64,000 bases of DNA, taken from assembly GCF_027594865.1 (NCBI RefSeq), contig NZ_CP089391.1:5734501-5798500 (forward strand). The letters are read 5' to 3'. Every line of letters starts with the position of its first letter. The stretch's first letter is position 1. This document shows, piece after piece, positions 24,792 to 33,616 of this stretch. The position numbers were made by a program, and so were the translations under genes. The notes below the pieces were generated by a model that saw only the letters and a list, made by a program, of their open reading frames with translations, ran no database searches and was not told the DNA's origin. This stretch comes from Bradyrhizobium xenonodulans. GTDB lineage: Bacteria > Pseudomonadota > Alphaproteobacteria > Rhizobiales > Xanthobacteraceae.

Positions 24792-26915
24792 TCAGTGTCG
24801 TGCCTGCTTGCCCTGCGGGATCAGCAGCGCGTCGAGCGCCACGGCCCCCTCGCCTTCGACCCGCAACAACAGCGGGTTGATGTCTATCTCCGCGATCGTG
24901 TCGGCATGCGCAGCGGCAAAGCGCGACAATGCGGCTACGGCGCGCGCTGCGGCGTCGAGATCGGCGCGCGGCCGGCCGCGCGCGCCGTCGAGCACCGCGA
25001 ACGCCTTGAGCGATTTCAGCATCGCCATGGCCTGCGCTTCGCTGACCGGCGCCATCTGCACGGCGGAGTCCTGGAGGATCTCCGCGAAGATGCCGCCAAG
25101 GCCGACCATCACCACCGGTCCGAACACGGGATCGATGCGGCTGCCGAGGATCAGTTCGGCGACGCCCTTGGCCATGGGCGCCACGATCACGCCGTCGATC
25201 GCCGCGTGCGGTGCCCTGGTGGCGACGCGATCACGCATCTGGGCATAGGCGCGCCGGACTTCGGCTTCCGAACCTACGCCCACGACCACGCCGCCGGCCT
25301 CTGTCTTGTGCGGCAGATCGGGCGAGGCGATCTTCAGCACCACGGGATAGCCGATCTCGGTGGCGGCGCGCGCCGCCGCGTCCGCGTCGTGCACGAGACG
25401 CTCGGCCAGGACCGGGACACCGGCATCGGCAAGCGCGCGCTTGGCGCCGAGCTCATGGCGGAATGCGTCGGCTGCAAGCGGCTGGGCCCGCTCGACCGCC
25501 GCGGGAACGTCCTGCGGATGCTTCGACACGGCCTGCAACCGCACCAGCGCCGCGACGGTCGCGCAACAGCCATCAAAACTTTCCACCGTCGGAAAGCCCA
25601 GCGCGTGCAGCTCGGCCAGCGCGTCCTCCGGACCGTCGACGCACAGGATGACGGGACGATGGGGGAATTGCGCGCGGATGTTGCGCAGCGTGTCCATATA
25701 GATGGAGCGCAGACGCGGCAGATGCAGCGAGAACGGCAGCGGCAGGATCACCGTGTCGGTGCGCTCGTCCGCGACGACGGCGGACATGATCTTCGCCAGC
25801 AGATCGGGACGGCTCGACATCTGCGCCGTGGCGTCGACGGGATTGCGCGCCGACGCAAACGGCACCAGCTCCAGAATCTGGCGCTGCGTCTGCTGTCCAA
25901 GCTCCGGCAACGTCAGCCCGACCGATTGTGCGGCATCCGCGAGCAGCACGCCGAAGCCACCCGACGCCGTGAGGATCGCGATGCCCGGCCCCTTCGGCAG
26001 CCGGTCCGGCAGCAGGATCGATGCGGCATGACCGAGATCGATGAGCTCATCGATGCTGCGGACGCGCACCGCGCCGCAGCGGGCGAACAGCGCATCGAAC
26101 ACCGCATCCGATCCTGCCATTGCCCCGGTGTGCGAGGCCGCAGCGGCCTGGCCTGCCGCCGACGTCCCGATCTTCATGGCGATGACGGGCTTGCCGGCAT
26201 CACGCGCCTCCTCCAGCGCCGAGATCAGGCGGCCGGCGTCGCGGCAGGCCTCGAGGCAGCACAGGATCACCTTGGTGGCGGGATCGCGCGCCATCCAGGC
26301 GATGCCGTCGGCAATGTCGATGTCGCACTCGTTGCCTGTGGTGATGAAGCGGCTGATGCCAACGCCGCGCTCGCTGGCGAGGCGCATGGTGTAGCTGCCG
26401 AGATTGCCGCTCTGCGACACGATGCCGAGCGCGCCGGCCGCCGGCATGCTGTGCTCGAGCACGATCGAGAATGTCGCGATGCTCTTCTCGGCAATGCTGA
26501 CGGCGCCGAGGCAATTTGGCCCGAGCAACCGCATGCCGCCGTTGCGCGCGGCCAGTCGCAACCGCTCTTGCATCGCACGCCCCTGCTCGCCGAGCTCGGC
26601 AAAGCCGGACGAGAACACGACGACGCTGCGGACGCCGCGAGCGGCGCACTGCTCCACGGCCTCGCTTGCGCGCTCCGCGTCGACCGCGATGATCGCGAGA
26701 TCCGGGGCCTCCGGAAGGTCAGCGACGGAGGCGTAGGCCTTCAGGCCCTGCACCAATGCGGCCTTCGGATTGACCGGGTAGATGTGGCCCGAATAGCCGT
26801 GCCGGCGCAGCAGATCGACGGGCCGGCCGCCGATCTTGGTCGCCTCCTGCGAGGCGCCGATGATCGCGATCGAGCGCGGCGACATCAGCGCGTCGAGACC
26901 TTCTCCCGGCCGCAT
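24792..26915 (-). CDS. ADP-forming acyl-CoA synthetase (acetate-CoA ligase family)
   Basis: 707 residues: CoA-binding domain (SIAIIGASQEATKIGGRPV), succinyl-CoA-synthetase-like domains with phospho-His region SHTGAMAGSDAVF, and a C-terminal ATP-grasp domain (PVVLKIASPDLPHKTEAGGV). It links a carboxylic acid to CoA using ATP, giving ADP and phosphate. It follows the enoyl-CoA hydratase gene by one base. As the only activating enzyme in the operon it should start the pathway; the acid is unknown. Confidence 0.92.
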   Translation of the reverse strand: MRPGEGLDALMSPRSIAIIGASQEATKIGGRPVDLLRRHGYSGHIYPVNPKAALVQGLKAYASVADLPEAPDLAIIAVDAERASEAVEQCAARGVRSVVVFSSGFAELGEQGRAMQERLRLAARNGGMRLLGPNCLGAVSIAEKSIATFSIVLEHSMPAAGALGIVSQSGNLGSYTMRLASERGVGISRFITTGNECDIDIADGIAWMARDPATKVILCCLEACRDAGRLISALEEARDAGKPVIAMKIGTSAAGQAAAASHTGAMAGSDAVFDALFARCGAVRVRSIDELIDLGHAASILLPDRLPKGPGIAILTASGGFGVLLADAAQSVGLTLPELGQQTQRQILELVPFASARNPVDATAQMSSRPDLLAKIMSAVVADERTDTVILPLPFSLHLPRLRSIYMDTLRNIRAQFPHRPVILCVDGPEDALAELHALGFPTVESFDGCCATVAALVRLQAVSKHPQDVPAAVERAQPLAADAFRHELGAKRALADAGVPVLAERLVHDADAAARAATEIGYPVVLKIASPDLPHKTEAGGVVVGVGSEAEVRRAYAQMRDRVATRAPHAAIDGVIVAPMAKGVAELILGSRIDPVFGPVVMVGLGGIFAEILQDSAVQMAPVSEAQAMAMLKSLKAFAVLDGARGRPRADLDAAARAVAALSRFAAAHADTIAEIDINPLLLRVEGEGAVALDALLIPQGKQARH

Positions 26916-26916
26916 C

Positions 26917-27687
26917 TCAGCGCCCCTTGAACACCGGCGTGCGCTTTTCCAGGAACGCCATCCGCGCTTCCTTGGCGTCCTCCGTCTTGGACAGCGCCAT
27001 GGTGATGTTCTGCTCGAAGCGGTAGGCGTCGCGCGGCGGCATCAGCTCGACCATGTTCGCCGCGTTCTTGGCGTATTCCATCGCGATCGGGCTCTTCGAG
27101 GCGATCTCCCGGGCGATCTTCATGGCCTCGGGGATCAGGTTTTCCTTGGTCGTGCAGGCCTCGATGATGCCGAGGCGGTAGAGCTCGGCGGCCGGCACGC
27201 GATAGCCGGTGAAGAACATGCGGCGCATCAGCGAGCGGCCGAACAACGTGTTCAGCATGGCCGCGCCGCCGGCGAGCCCGACGTTGATCTCGGGCATGCC
27301 GAAGACGGCTTCCTCGCAGGCGTAGAAAATATCGCAGGAGGCCATCAGGCCGACGCCCGCCCCCAGCGCAACGCCGTTGATTGCCGCGATGACGGGCTTC
27401 GAACATTCGCGGATGCAGTTGCCGGTCTCGCGCGTGATCCGGTTGTGGCTGTGGAACGCGCCGATCTTGGCCGGGTCCGGACGATCCTTCAAGTCCGCGC
27501 CGCTGCAGAACACCTTTCCGGCGCCGGTCAGGATCGCGACCCTGACGTCGCTGCGCTCGGAAATCTCGTCGAACACCGCCACGATGCGGTCGCGCATCGC
27601 GCGATCGAGCGCGTTCACCGGAGGGCGGTTCAGCGTCACCAGCGCGATGTGATCGGACACTTCGAGTGTGACGATATCTCCTGACAT
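26917..27687 (-). CDS. Enoyl-CoA hydratase/isomerase family protein
   Basis: 256 residues, crotonase fold. LNRPPVNALDRAM, oxyanion-hole blocks VFCSGADLKD and INGVALGAGVGLMASCD, and FGMPEINVGL. The second-acid position is present (PEINVG), consistent with hydratase activity. It is the promoter-proximal gene of the 11-gene run. The palindrome at 27723-27738 lies 36 bp upstream of its ATG, so repression by the TetR protein is likely. Confidence 0.92.
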   Translation of the reverse strand: MSGDIVTLEVSDHIALVTLNRPPVNALDRAMRDRIVAVFDEISERSDVRVAILTGAGKVFCSGADLKDRPDPAKIGAFHSHNRITRETGNCIRECSKPVIAAINGVALGAGVGLMASCDIFYACEEAVFGMPEINVGLAGGAAMLNTLFGRSLMRRMFFTGYRVPAAELYRLGIIEACTTKENLIPEAMKIAREIASKSPIAMEYAKNAANMVELMPPRDAYRFEQNITMALSKTEDAKEARMAFLEKRTPVFKGR

Positions 27688-27722
27688 GCTTTCCTCCTGG
27701 GCTTCTGTCTTGCTTGTTACGC

Positions 27723-27738
27723 CTGACCGATCGGTCAG
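27723..27738. promoter_or_regulatory. TetR operator 1
   Basis: CTGACCGATCGGTCAG, a perfect 16-bp palindrome in the promoter of the enoyl-CoA hydratase operon. Same core as the two other sites flanking the TetR gene. Confidence 0.75.
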
Positions 27739-27800
27739 CTTTCCGTGCTGATAGCACCAACGATGTCGGCTTGCAATATCCTGCTGATGCCCTATTGACC

Positions 27801-27812
27801 GACCGATCGGTC
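27801..27812. promoter_or_regulatory. TetR operator 2
   Basis: GACCGATCGGTC, perfect 12-bp palindrome (with an extra GACC in front from 27797), 50 bp before the Bug receptor ATG 27862. It lies 74 bp from operator 1 in the shared divergent promoter region. Confidence 0.75.
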
Positions 27813-27861
27813 AGCCGATAGCTTCGCGGACAATCAAAGAACGACGTTGAGGAGGACTCGC

Positions 27862-28839
27862 ATGCCCAGGATCAGCCGACGCCAGGCCACGACTCTGATC
27901 GCCGGCGCCCTCGCCACCCCGCTCGGCGCGCCCGCGATCGTGAGAGCGCGCGCGCAGACGATCTTCATCATCGTGCCCTATGCGCCCGGCGGCTCGATCG
28001 ACAGCCTGATGCGCTCAATCGCGAAGGCCATGGCGGAAACCCTCGACCAGCCGGTCCTGGTCGACAACAAGCCGGGCGCCAACGGCATCGTCGGATCGCA
28101 ATATGTGGCGCGCGCGCCGAAGGACGGTTCGGTCCTGCTGGCCGGCGGCACCGGCCCGATCTCGCTGAACGTCCTGCTCCGCAAGAACCTGCCCTACAAG
28201 CTCGAGGATTTCGCCTCCGTCGCCATGCTCTGCAACGGGCCGCTGTCGCTGACCGTGAACGCGCGGACGCCCGCCACTGACGTGAAAAGCTTCGTCGCTT
28301 ACGCCAAGGGGCGCGACAAGCCGTTGTTCTACGCCACGCTGGGCCCGGGCAGCGTCACGCATTTGTTCGGCATCATGATGGGCAAGTCGATGGGGTTTGC
28401 CGTCACCGAGGTTGCCTATCGCAACAATCCGGCCTCCTTCATGGAGACGCTGTCGGGCGAATGCGACCTCAACTTCGCGACGCCCGCCGCCGTCATGGAG
28501 CACGCGCGCGGCGGTCAGCTCCGCATCCTCGCGGTCTCCTCGGACAAGCGCATGGCTACTCTTCCCGAGATACCGACGCTGGCCGAATCCGGCTATCCCG
28601 ACCTGACGGCATCATTCTGGACTGCGCTTCATGCACCCGCGGGCACGCCGCGCGATGCCATCGCGCGGCTGAACGCGGCCGCCAACGCCGCGATGCAGAA
28701 GCCCGAGATCGCAAAGCAGCTCGAGACCGACGGCCTGATGATCGATACCGGCGCACCGGAACGGCTCGATGCCCAATTGACCAAGGACGCCGCACTCTGG
28801 GGCCCGGTGATCAAGGCGCAAAACATCGTTTTGGAATGA
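27862..28839 (+). CDS. Bug family receptor, likely partner of TctAB
   Basis: 325 residues. Twin-arginine-like signal (ISRRQATTLIAGAL), Ala-rich cleavage region, then IIVPYAPGGSIDSLMR and DNKPGANGIVGSQYVA, the Bug ligand-binding loops. ATG 27862 follows GAGGAGG by 6 bases. Divergent from the operon that carries tctA and tctB, with TetR sites in between, so receptor and permease are probably induced together. Confidence 0.92.
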   Translation: MPRISRRQATTLIAGALATPLGAPAIVRARAQTIFIIVPYAPGGSIDSLMRSIAKAMAETLDQPVLVDNKPGANGIVGSQYVARAPKDGSVLLAGGTGPISLNVLLRKNLPYKLEDFASVAMLCNGPLSLTVNARTPATDVKSFVAYAKGRDKPLFYATLGPGSVTHLFGIMMGKSMGFAVTEVAYRNNPASFMETLSGECDLNFATPAAVMEHARGGQLRILAVSSDKRMATLPEIPTLAESGYPDLTASFWTALHAPAGTPRDAIARLNAAANAAMQKPEIAKQLETDGLMIDTGAPERLDAQLTKDAALWGPVIKAQNIVLE

Positions 28840-28857
28840 GGTGCGGCTGCCCGCCGG

Positions 28858-29532
28858 TCAGCGCGACTTGCGCCGGCCGGCGCGCGGCGGCTCAGCCCCC
28901 GGAAGTTCGACCAGTTCGCCGCTTCGCAGCCCGTTGAAAATCATGTCGAAGAAGATGTCCGCGATCTGCTCGGGCGTTGCGGACTTGTTGGGATTGTACC
29001 AGCGATGCATCCAGTTGAGCGAGGAGAGGATCAGCCGCCCGGTCATGGGAACATCGACCTTGCGGATCTCGCCGGCATCGATGGCCTCCTGGATCAGGCC
29101 GCGGAGAAAATTCTCGAAACGGTCGCGGCGCGTCAGCCGTTCCTTGTGCCGCTGTCGGTCGGGATCGTTCCAGAACGCCGTTGTGGAAGCGATCCAGGCC
29201 CAGCGGTAGCGCCGGAAGTACTCCGCCGTGGCGACCATGAACGCGCGGATCTTCTGCGACGGCGACCCGTCGGGGATGCGGTCTCGGACGAACAGATAAA
29301 GCTCGAGCGTCGAGCCGACCGCCACGCGCGCGTAGATCTCGTCCTTGTTGGAGAAATGATGATAGAGCAGCGACTTGGAGATGCCGCAGGCGAGCGCGAT
29401 GTCTCGCATCGAGGTTCCCTCGAATCCCTTGCTGGCGAACAGGCGCCCCGCTTCGGCGAGGATCTGAAGCACGCGGTCCGAGGCCTCGGCCTGGTTCGCA
29501 ACGCCATCCTTCATCGTTGACAGTTCAGTCAT
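28858..29532 (-). CDS. TetR family repressor
   Basis: 224 residues. Helix-turn-helix at about residues 35-65: GTSMRDIALACGISKSLLYHHF followed by NKDEIY. The C-terminal ~150 residues form the ligand domain, with an aromatic-rich patch (YFRRYRWAWI), in keeping with an acyl-CoA or hydrophobic acid ligand. It converges with the Bug gene. An operator 71 bp upstream of its ATG suggests autoregulation, and the same palindrome marks the operon and Bug promoters. Confidence 0.92.
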   Translation of the reverse strand: MTELSTMKDGVANQAEASDRVLQILAEAGRLFASKGFEGTSMRDIALACGISKSLLYHHFSNKDEIYARVAVGSTLELYLFVRDRIPDGSPSQKIRAFMVATAEYFRRYRWAWIASTTAFWNDPDRQRHKERLTRRDRFENFLRGLIQEAIDAGEIRKVDVPMTGRLILSSLNWMHRWYNPNKSATPEQIADIFFDMIFNGLRSGELVELPGAEPPRAGRRKSR

Positions 29533-29602
29533 GCACTCCGCAATCCATCCGCCCAGTTGGGCACCAACCCGAGGGCCTTTAGAATGAACCTAGATTTTCA
29601 CC

Positions 29603-29614
29603 GACCGATCGGTC
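29603..29614. promoter_or_regulatory. TetR operator 3
   Basis: GACCGATCGGTC between the TetR gene and the divergent SMP-30 gene (ATG 29643, 28 bp away). The longer match CACCGACCGATCGGTCA equals that of operator 2 except at its ends. Confidence 0.75.
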
Positions 29615-29642
29615 AAGCCCGGCGATCCCGGTGCGAACAACC

Positions 29643-30527
29643 ATGAGCGCGATCCGGATCACGCGCATCGGAGCGACAAAGGACCAGCTCGGCGAGAGCC
29701 CGGTGTGGGATGAGCGCCGACAGCGCCTCCATTGGATCGACGCACTGGCCGGATCGATCCACACGCTCGATCCCGTCACCGGCGCGGCCGAGCAGTTCAG
29801 CGTGCCCGCACCGATCGGCTCGCTGGCGCTGCAAGGCGATGGCGGCGCCATCCTGGCCCTGCGCCATGGATTTGCCCGCTACGATTTCGACAGGCGCGCG
29901 CTGACGCAAGGTCCGTCGATCGGGCTCGACCACCCGAAAGTGCGATTGAACGACGGCAAGGCCGATCCCCATGGACGTTTCGTGGCGGGCACGATGCACG
30001 GCGACCGCGCGCCGGACGAGGCGCCGCTCGGCGGCCTCTATCGCCTGGATGCATCAGGCGCGGTGGAACTGCTGGAGACGGACCTCGCAGTCAGCAACGG
30101 CCCGTGCTTCAGCCCGGACGGACGGACGTTCTATCTCGCGGACAGCGCCAGACGGATCATCTGGGCCTATGACTACAGTCGGGACGGCCCGCTTCTGAAC
30201 AAGCGCGTCTTCGCCGATACGGAGGCGCAAGCCTCCGGCTGCGACGGCGCAACGGTCGACGCAGAAGGCTACCTTTGGTCCGTTCTCGTGCGCATCGGCA
30301 AGATCGCGCGGTTTGCGCCGGACGGCACGATCGTGCGGACGATCGAGATGCCGATCCGTCATCCGACCAGCGTGACATTCGGCGGGCCCGATCTCGACGT
30401 GCTGTACGTGACGTCGATTTCGCGCAGCCACGCCCTCGCGGACGACCATCCGGATGCAGGCGGATTGTTCGCCGTCGAAGGCCTCGGCGTTCGCGGGCTG
30501 CCGGCGCACCGGTTCGGCTCGGACTGA
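29643..30527 (+). CDS. SMP-30/gluconolactonase family lactonase
   Basis: 294 residues, six-bladed propeller metal hydrolase. Metal ligands by position: Glu in LGESPVWDE, Asn in NGPCFSPDGRTFYLAD, Asp in GCDGATVDAEGYLW. Substrate is probably a lactone from a sugar acid or a ring-opening step. The start 29643 avoids an extra RTT lead from GTG 29631. It shares the TetR operator region, so it likely belongs to the same pathway. Confidence 0.9.
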   Translation: MSAIRITRIGATKDQLGESPVWDERRQRLHWIDALAGSIHTLDPVTGAAEQFSVPAPIGSLALQGDGGAILALRHGFARYDFDRRALTQGPSIGLDHPKVRLNDGKADPHGRFVAGTMHGDRAPDEAPLGGLYRLDASGAVELLETDLAVSNGPCFSPDGRTFYLADSARRIIWAYDYSRDGPLLNKRVFADTEAQASGCDGATVDAEGYLWSVLVRIGKIARFAPDGTIVRTIEMPIRHPTSVTFGGPDLDVLYVTSISRSHALADDHPDAGGLFAVEGLGVRGLPAHRFGSD

Positions 30528-30534
30528 CCTTCGG

Positions 30535-31452
30535 CTACTGCGCCGACCTCTTGATCTGCCTTGGCACGTTCTCCACCATATAGTCGACGAAGACCCTGAT
30601 CTTCTCCGGCAAATAGCTGCTCTGGAGGAACGCTGCATAAATCCCTTCGTCGAAGGTGGAGTTCGTCACCCGGAAACCCGGCAGCAGGCGGACCAGGCGC
30701 CCGCTCTTCAACTCCTCCGCCACGGTGTAGTCGTCCAGCAGCGCGATCCCTTGCCCGTTGACGGCGAGATTGCACAGCACCACGCCGTTGTTGCTGGCGA
30801 AGGACGACGGCACGACGATCTCGCGTAGCCTGTTTATGCGCATGAATTTCCAGACGACGTCATCCGGGCCCATCCAGTAGGTCAGGCAGTTGTGGCGCGT
30901 GATGTCCTCCGGCGCGCGCAGCTTCGGCATCCGTCCGACATAGTCGGGCGAGGCCACGAGAATCCGCTCGCTCCGCAGCAGCCGTCGCTGCATCAGGCCG
31001 GGATCCTTCGGCGCCTGGATCTGGAAGTCGACGTCGAACTCGTCTTCGCGGAGCTGGGCGTGCCGCTCGGACAGGCGCAGTTCCACCTTCAGCTCCGGAT
31101 AGAGCTTCTGAAAGCCGGGTATCAGCGGCGAGAGCACCTTGATGCCGAACAGCGTCCGCGAGTGCACCCGCAGGGTGCCGCGCGGCGCGGTCTGGAGCGC
31201 GAGCGCCGCGGCTTCGGCATCCTCGATGCCGTGCAGCACCTGCTCGGTCCGCTGGAAGAAGATCTTGCCGGCGTCGGTCAAGCCGAGATGGCGCGTGCTG
31301 CGGTTCAGGAGCTGCACGCCAAGCTGCGCCTCGAGCTCCCCGACATAGCGCGACACCGATGCCGGCGAGAGCCCGACGCGGCGTCCGGCCGCGGAAAAGC
31401 TGCCCTCGCGGACGGCGCTCACGAACAATTCCATGGCCTGGAGGCGGTTCAT
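30535..31452 (-). CDS. LysR family transcriptional regulator
   Basis: 305 residues from ATG 31452 (TTG 31473 would add 7). N-terminal helix-turn-helix: AMELFVSAVREGSFSAAGRR, GLSPASVSRYVGELEAQLG, LLNRSTRHLGLTDAG. The C-terminal co-inducer domain is of the CrgA/DhcR type (RHNCLTYWMGPDD). Divergent from the luciferase-type monooxygenase gene with 121 bp between, the classic arrangement for control of that gene. Converges with the lactonase gene. Confidence 0.92.
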   Translation of the reverse strand: MNRLQAMELFVSAVREGSFSAAGRRVGLSPASVSRYVGELEAQLGVQLLNRSTRHLGLTDAGKIFFQRTEQVLHGIEDAEAAALALQTAPRGTLRVHSRTLFGIKVLSPLIPGFQKLYPELKVELRLSERHAQLREDEFDVDFQIQAPKDPGLMQRRLLRSERILVASPDYVGRMPKLRAPEDITRHNCLTYWMGPDDVVWKFMRINRLREIVVPSSFASNNGVVLCNLAVNGQGIALLDDYTVAEELKSGRLVRLLPGFRVTNSTFDEGIYAAFLQSSYLPEKIRVFVDYMVENVPRQIKRSAQ

Positions 31453-31573
31453 CGATCTTTTCAGTTTCTGCAAAGGACATGCTCAGAATACGTCAATTGT
31501 TCGAAAAAGCTCAAGGCCCTAGCCTGATGACAACGCGTCGCAAGAGCGACCGATTCAGTGGAGGACGCAACCG

Positions 31574-32656
31574 ATGGAATTCGGCGTATTCATTCTGGCG
31601 CAGCAGCGCGGCTATCATCAGACCTCGCAGCAGGTCATCAACAACGCCGTCGAGCAGACGGTGGCCGCCGAGCACGCCGGCTTCGATACGGCCTGGTATG
31701 CCGAGCACCATTTCAACAATTACAGCCTGTGCCCCTCGCCGCTGATGATGGTGGCGCATTGCGCCGGCCTGACCAGGCGCATCCGCCTCGGCACGGCCGT
31801 CTGCGTGCTGCCGCTGTACAATCCGGCGCGGCTGCTCGGCGAGATCGGCTTTGCCGATACGGTCTCGAACGGCCGCCTCGATCTCGGCATCGGCTCGGGC
31901 TACCAGAAATTCGAGTTCGACCGCTTCGGCGTCGACCTCGATCATTCGCACGCATTGTTCGCCGAATTCTACGACGTGCTCCAGGCCGGCATGCGCGAGC
32001 GCATCTTCTCCTATTCCGGCGAGCACCTGAAGATGCCGCCGACCGCGATCGCCGTGCGCACGGTGCAGACGCCAATGCCGCCGATCTGGGTGACCTCCGG
32101 CCACGGCGAGACGCTCGGCCGCGCCATTCGCGACAATCACAATCTGTTCGTGACCGCGCTGCTGAACGGCCTCGACGCCATCAAGGCGCTACGCGAACGC
32201 CTCGAGGAGATCGCGGCCAAGGAAGGCCGCTCGATCGACGACACGCATTTCGGCTTCCTGCGCTGCGCCTATGCCAGCGACAATGACAGCGAGATCCAGT
32301 CGTATCTGGACAATGCGCGCTTCCAGCGCCGGCTCTCCGAAAGCCTGAAGTTCCGCCGTGCCCAGAGCGATGACGGCTACCTCATCAAGGAAGAGGCCGG
32401 GCCGAACGACATGAGCCTCGAGACGATGCGGAGCAATTTGCCCGTCGGCAGCGTCAATCAGGTGATCGACCGCATGCTGGAGGAGATCAGCATTCTCAAG
32501 CCGACCCACATCGCGCTTCAGACCCAACTCGGCGATTTCGATCAGCGCACGATGCTGCGCCAGATCGAGCTGTGGGGCAGCAGGATCATTCCCGCGATCC
32601 GGAAAGAGCTGAAGTCCGGTCGGGGCAAGGTCGCAGGCGAAGCGGTTTCGGCGTAA
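31574..32656 (+). CDS. Luciferase-like flavin-dependent monooxygenase
   Basis: 360 residues, TIM-barrel LLM family that uses reduced FMN. MEFGVFILAQQRGYHQ start, HAGFDTAWYAEHHFNNY, and GRLDLGIGSGYQKFEFDRFG are typical. ATG 31574 is preceded by GTGGAGGACGCAACCG. It should receive FMNH2 from the flavin reductase encoded 36 bp downstream. Substrate unknown; alkane sulfonate, pyrimidine, dibenzothiophene-like or monoterpene compounds are all possible in this family. Confidence 0.9.
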   Translation: MEFGVFILAQQRGYHQTSQQVINNAVEQTVAAEHAGFDTAWYAEHHFNNYSLCPSPLMMVAHCAGLTRRIRLGTAVCVLPLYNPARLLGEIGFADTVSNGRLDLGIGSGYQKFEFDRFGVDLDHSHALFAEFYDVLQAGMRERIFSYSGEHLKMPPTAIAVRTVQTPMPPIWVTSGHGETLGRAIRDNHNLFVTALLNGLDAIKALRERLEEIAAKEGRSIDDTHFGFLRCAYASDNDSEIQSYLDNARFQRRLSESLKFRRAQSDDGYLIKEEAGPNDMSLETMRSNLPVGSVNQVIDRMLEEISILKPTHIALQTQLGDFDQRTMLRQIELWGSRIIPAIRKELKSGRGKVAGEAVSA

Positions 32657-32692
32657 GCGCAACCGGCGAGGAGCGAGGTCCGGAGGTACGTC

Positions 32693-33208
32693 ATGGGATG
32701 TCAGATGTCTCAAATGACCGATGTCCGCTCGGTCGAGGCCGCGGAGTTTCGGCTGGCCATGCGCAACCTCGCGAGCGGCGTCGCGATCGTGGCGACGGGA
32801 TCGGAGAACGCACGGCGTGGATTGACGGTCAGCTCCGTCACCTCGCTGTGCATGGAGCCGCCCTGCCTGCTCGTCGGCATCAATGCGAGTTCCGAGACAC
32901 ACGGTGCCATGCTCGCCAACGGCCGCTTCGGGATCAGTCTCCTGGGCAAGGGGCAGGAGGAGTTGGCGTTGCGTTTCGCCGGCGGCGCCAAGGGCGTCGA
33001 CCGCTTCGCGACGGCACCCTGGGAGCAAGGCGTGCTCGACGTGCCGCTGCTGGAGCCTTCGATCGGCGCACTGGAATGCGTGCTGCATCATCACCAGATG
33101 GTCGGCACGCACGGTCTCTTCATCGGCAGGATCGTGGCCACCCGCGGCGGCAATGGCGATCCTCTCGTCAATTTCCAAGGCGCGCTGCGGGCCTTGCCGC
33201 AGGCGTAG
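32693..33208 (+). CDS. Flavin reductase of a two-component monooxygenase
   Basis: 171 residues, HpaC/DIM6/NTAB-type FMN reductase: FRLAMRNLASGVAIVAT, LTVSSVTSLCMEPPCLLV, and the H-rich VLHHHQMVGTHGLFIGRI with PLVNFQGALR at the end. CGGAGGT precedes ATG 32693. Supplies reduced FMN to the monooxygenase encoded just upstream. Confidence 0.9.
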   Translation: MGCQMSQMTDVRSVEAAEFRLAMRNLASGVAIVATGSENARRGLTVSSVTSLCMEPPCLLVGINASSETHGAMLANGRFGISLLGKGQEELALRFAGGAKGVDRFATAPWEQGVLDVPLLEPSIGALECVLHHHQMVGTHGLFIGRIVATRGGNGDPLVNFQGALRALPQA

Positions 33209-33248
33209 CCGTCACCAACAGGCCGAAATCGCAGAGAGGAGTGCCGTT

Positions 33249-33548
33249 GTGATCATCGAATGCCTGGACGGCGGCGTTGTCCGCCTGGCTGAACCGTTCG
33301 ACTTCCGCCGGTTCAAGCTGGTGCTGCGTGCCGATGCCCGCCCCGAAGCGCAGAGCTGGAACGGGATCACGCTTCTTGACCATCGTGATGCCCTTGTCGC
33401 GATCGACCTGGTCCCGACCCTGGCGGGCCGCCCCGACGATGCGGACTGGGATCAGCGCTACGCGGAGATGGTGGCCAAGGCCCGTGAGCATGGCTGGATC
33501 GACGCCGAGCGACACGCGATCCGGGCTCATATCGAACGAACGCCGTAG
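33249..33548 (+). CDS. Small protein following the monooxygenase pair
   Basis: 99 residues from GTG 33249, preceded by GAGAGGAG and 7 bases, a strong ribosome site. Acidic, soluble; patterns DFRRFKLVLRADARPEAQSW and DWDQRYAEMVAKAREHGWID suggest two helices after a short sheet. The gap to the reductase is 40 bp. I do not know the family; it could be an accessory or substrate-binding subunit of the monooxygenase. Confidence 0.65.
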   Translation: MIIECLDGGVVRLAEPFDFRRFKLVLRADARPEAQSWNGITLLDHRDALVAIDLVPTLAGRPDDADWDQRYAEMVAKAREHGWIDAERHAIRAHIERTP

Positions 33549-33616
33549 GAGCTGCCGATTTGAAACCAGCAAGCCGGCTTGACGCCCAAGGGTCTACCGA
33601 CGGCTGGCGAGCGCCC

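Noticed and set aside
24780..26930. Very long open frame opposite the acyl-CoA synthetase gene
   Set aside because: It is the shadow of a high-GC gene; composition is Arg/His/Gly-rich with no motif, while the minus-strand product has all family blocks.
33549..33616. Palindrome CAAGCCGGCTTG as a terminator
   Set aside because: Short stem with no loop and no T-run; may be chance in GC-rich DNA.
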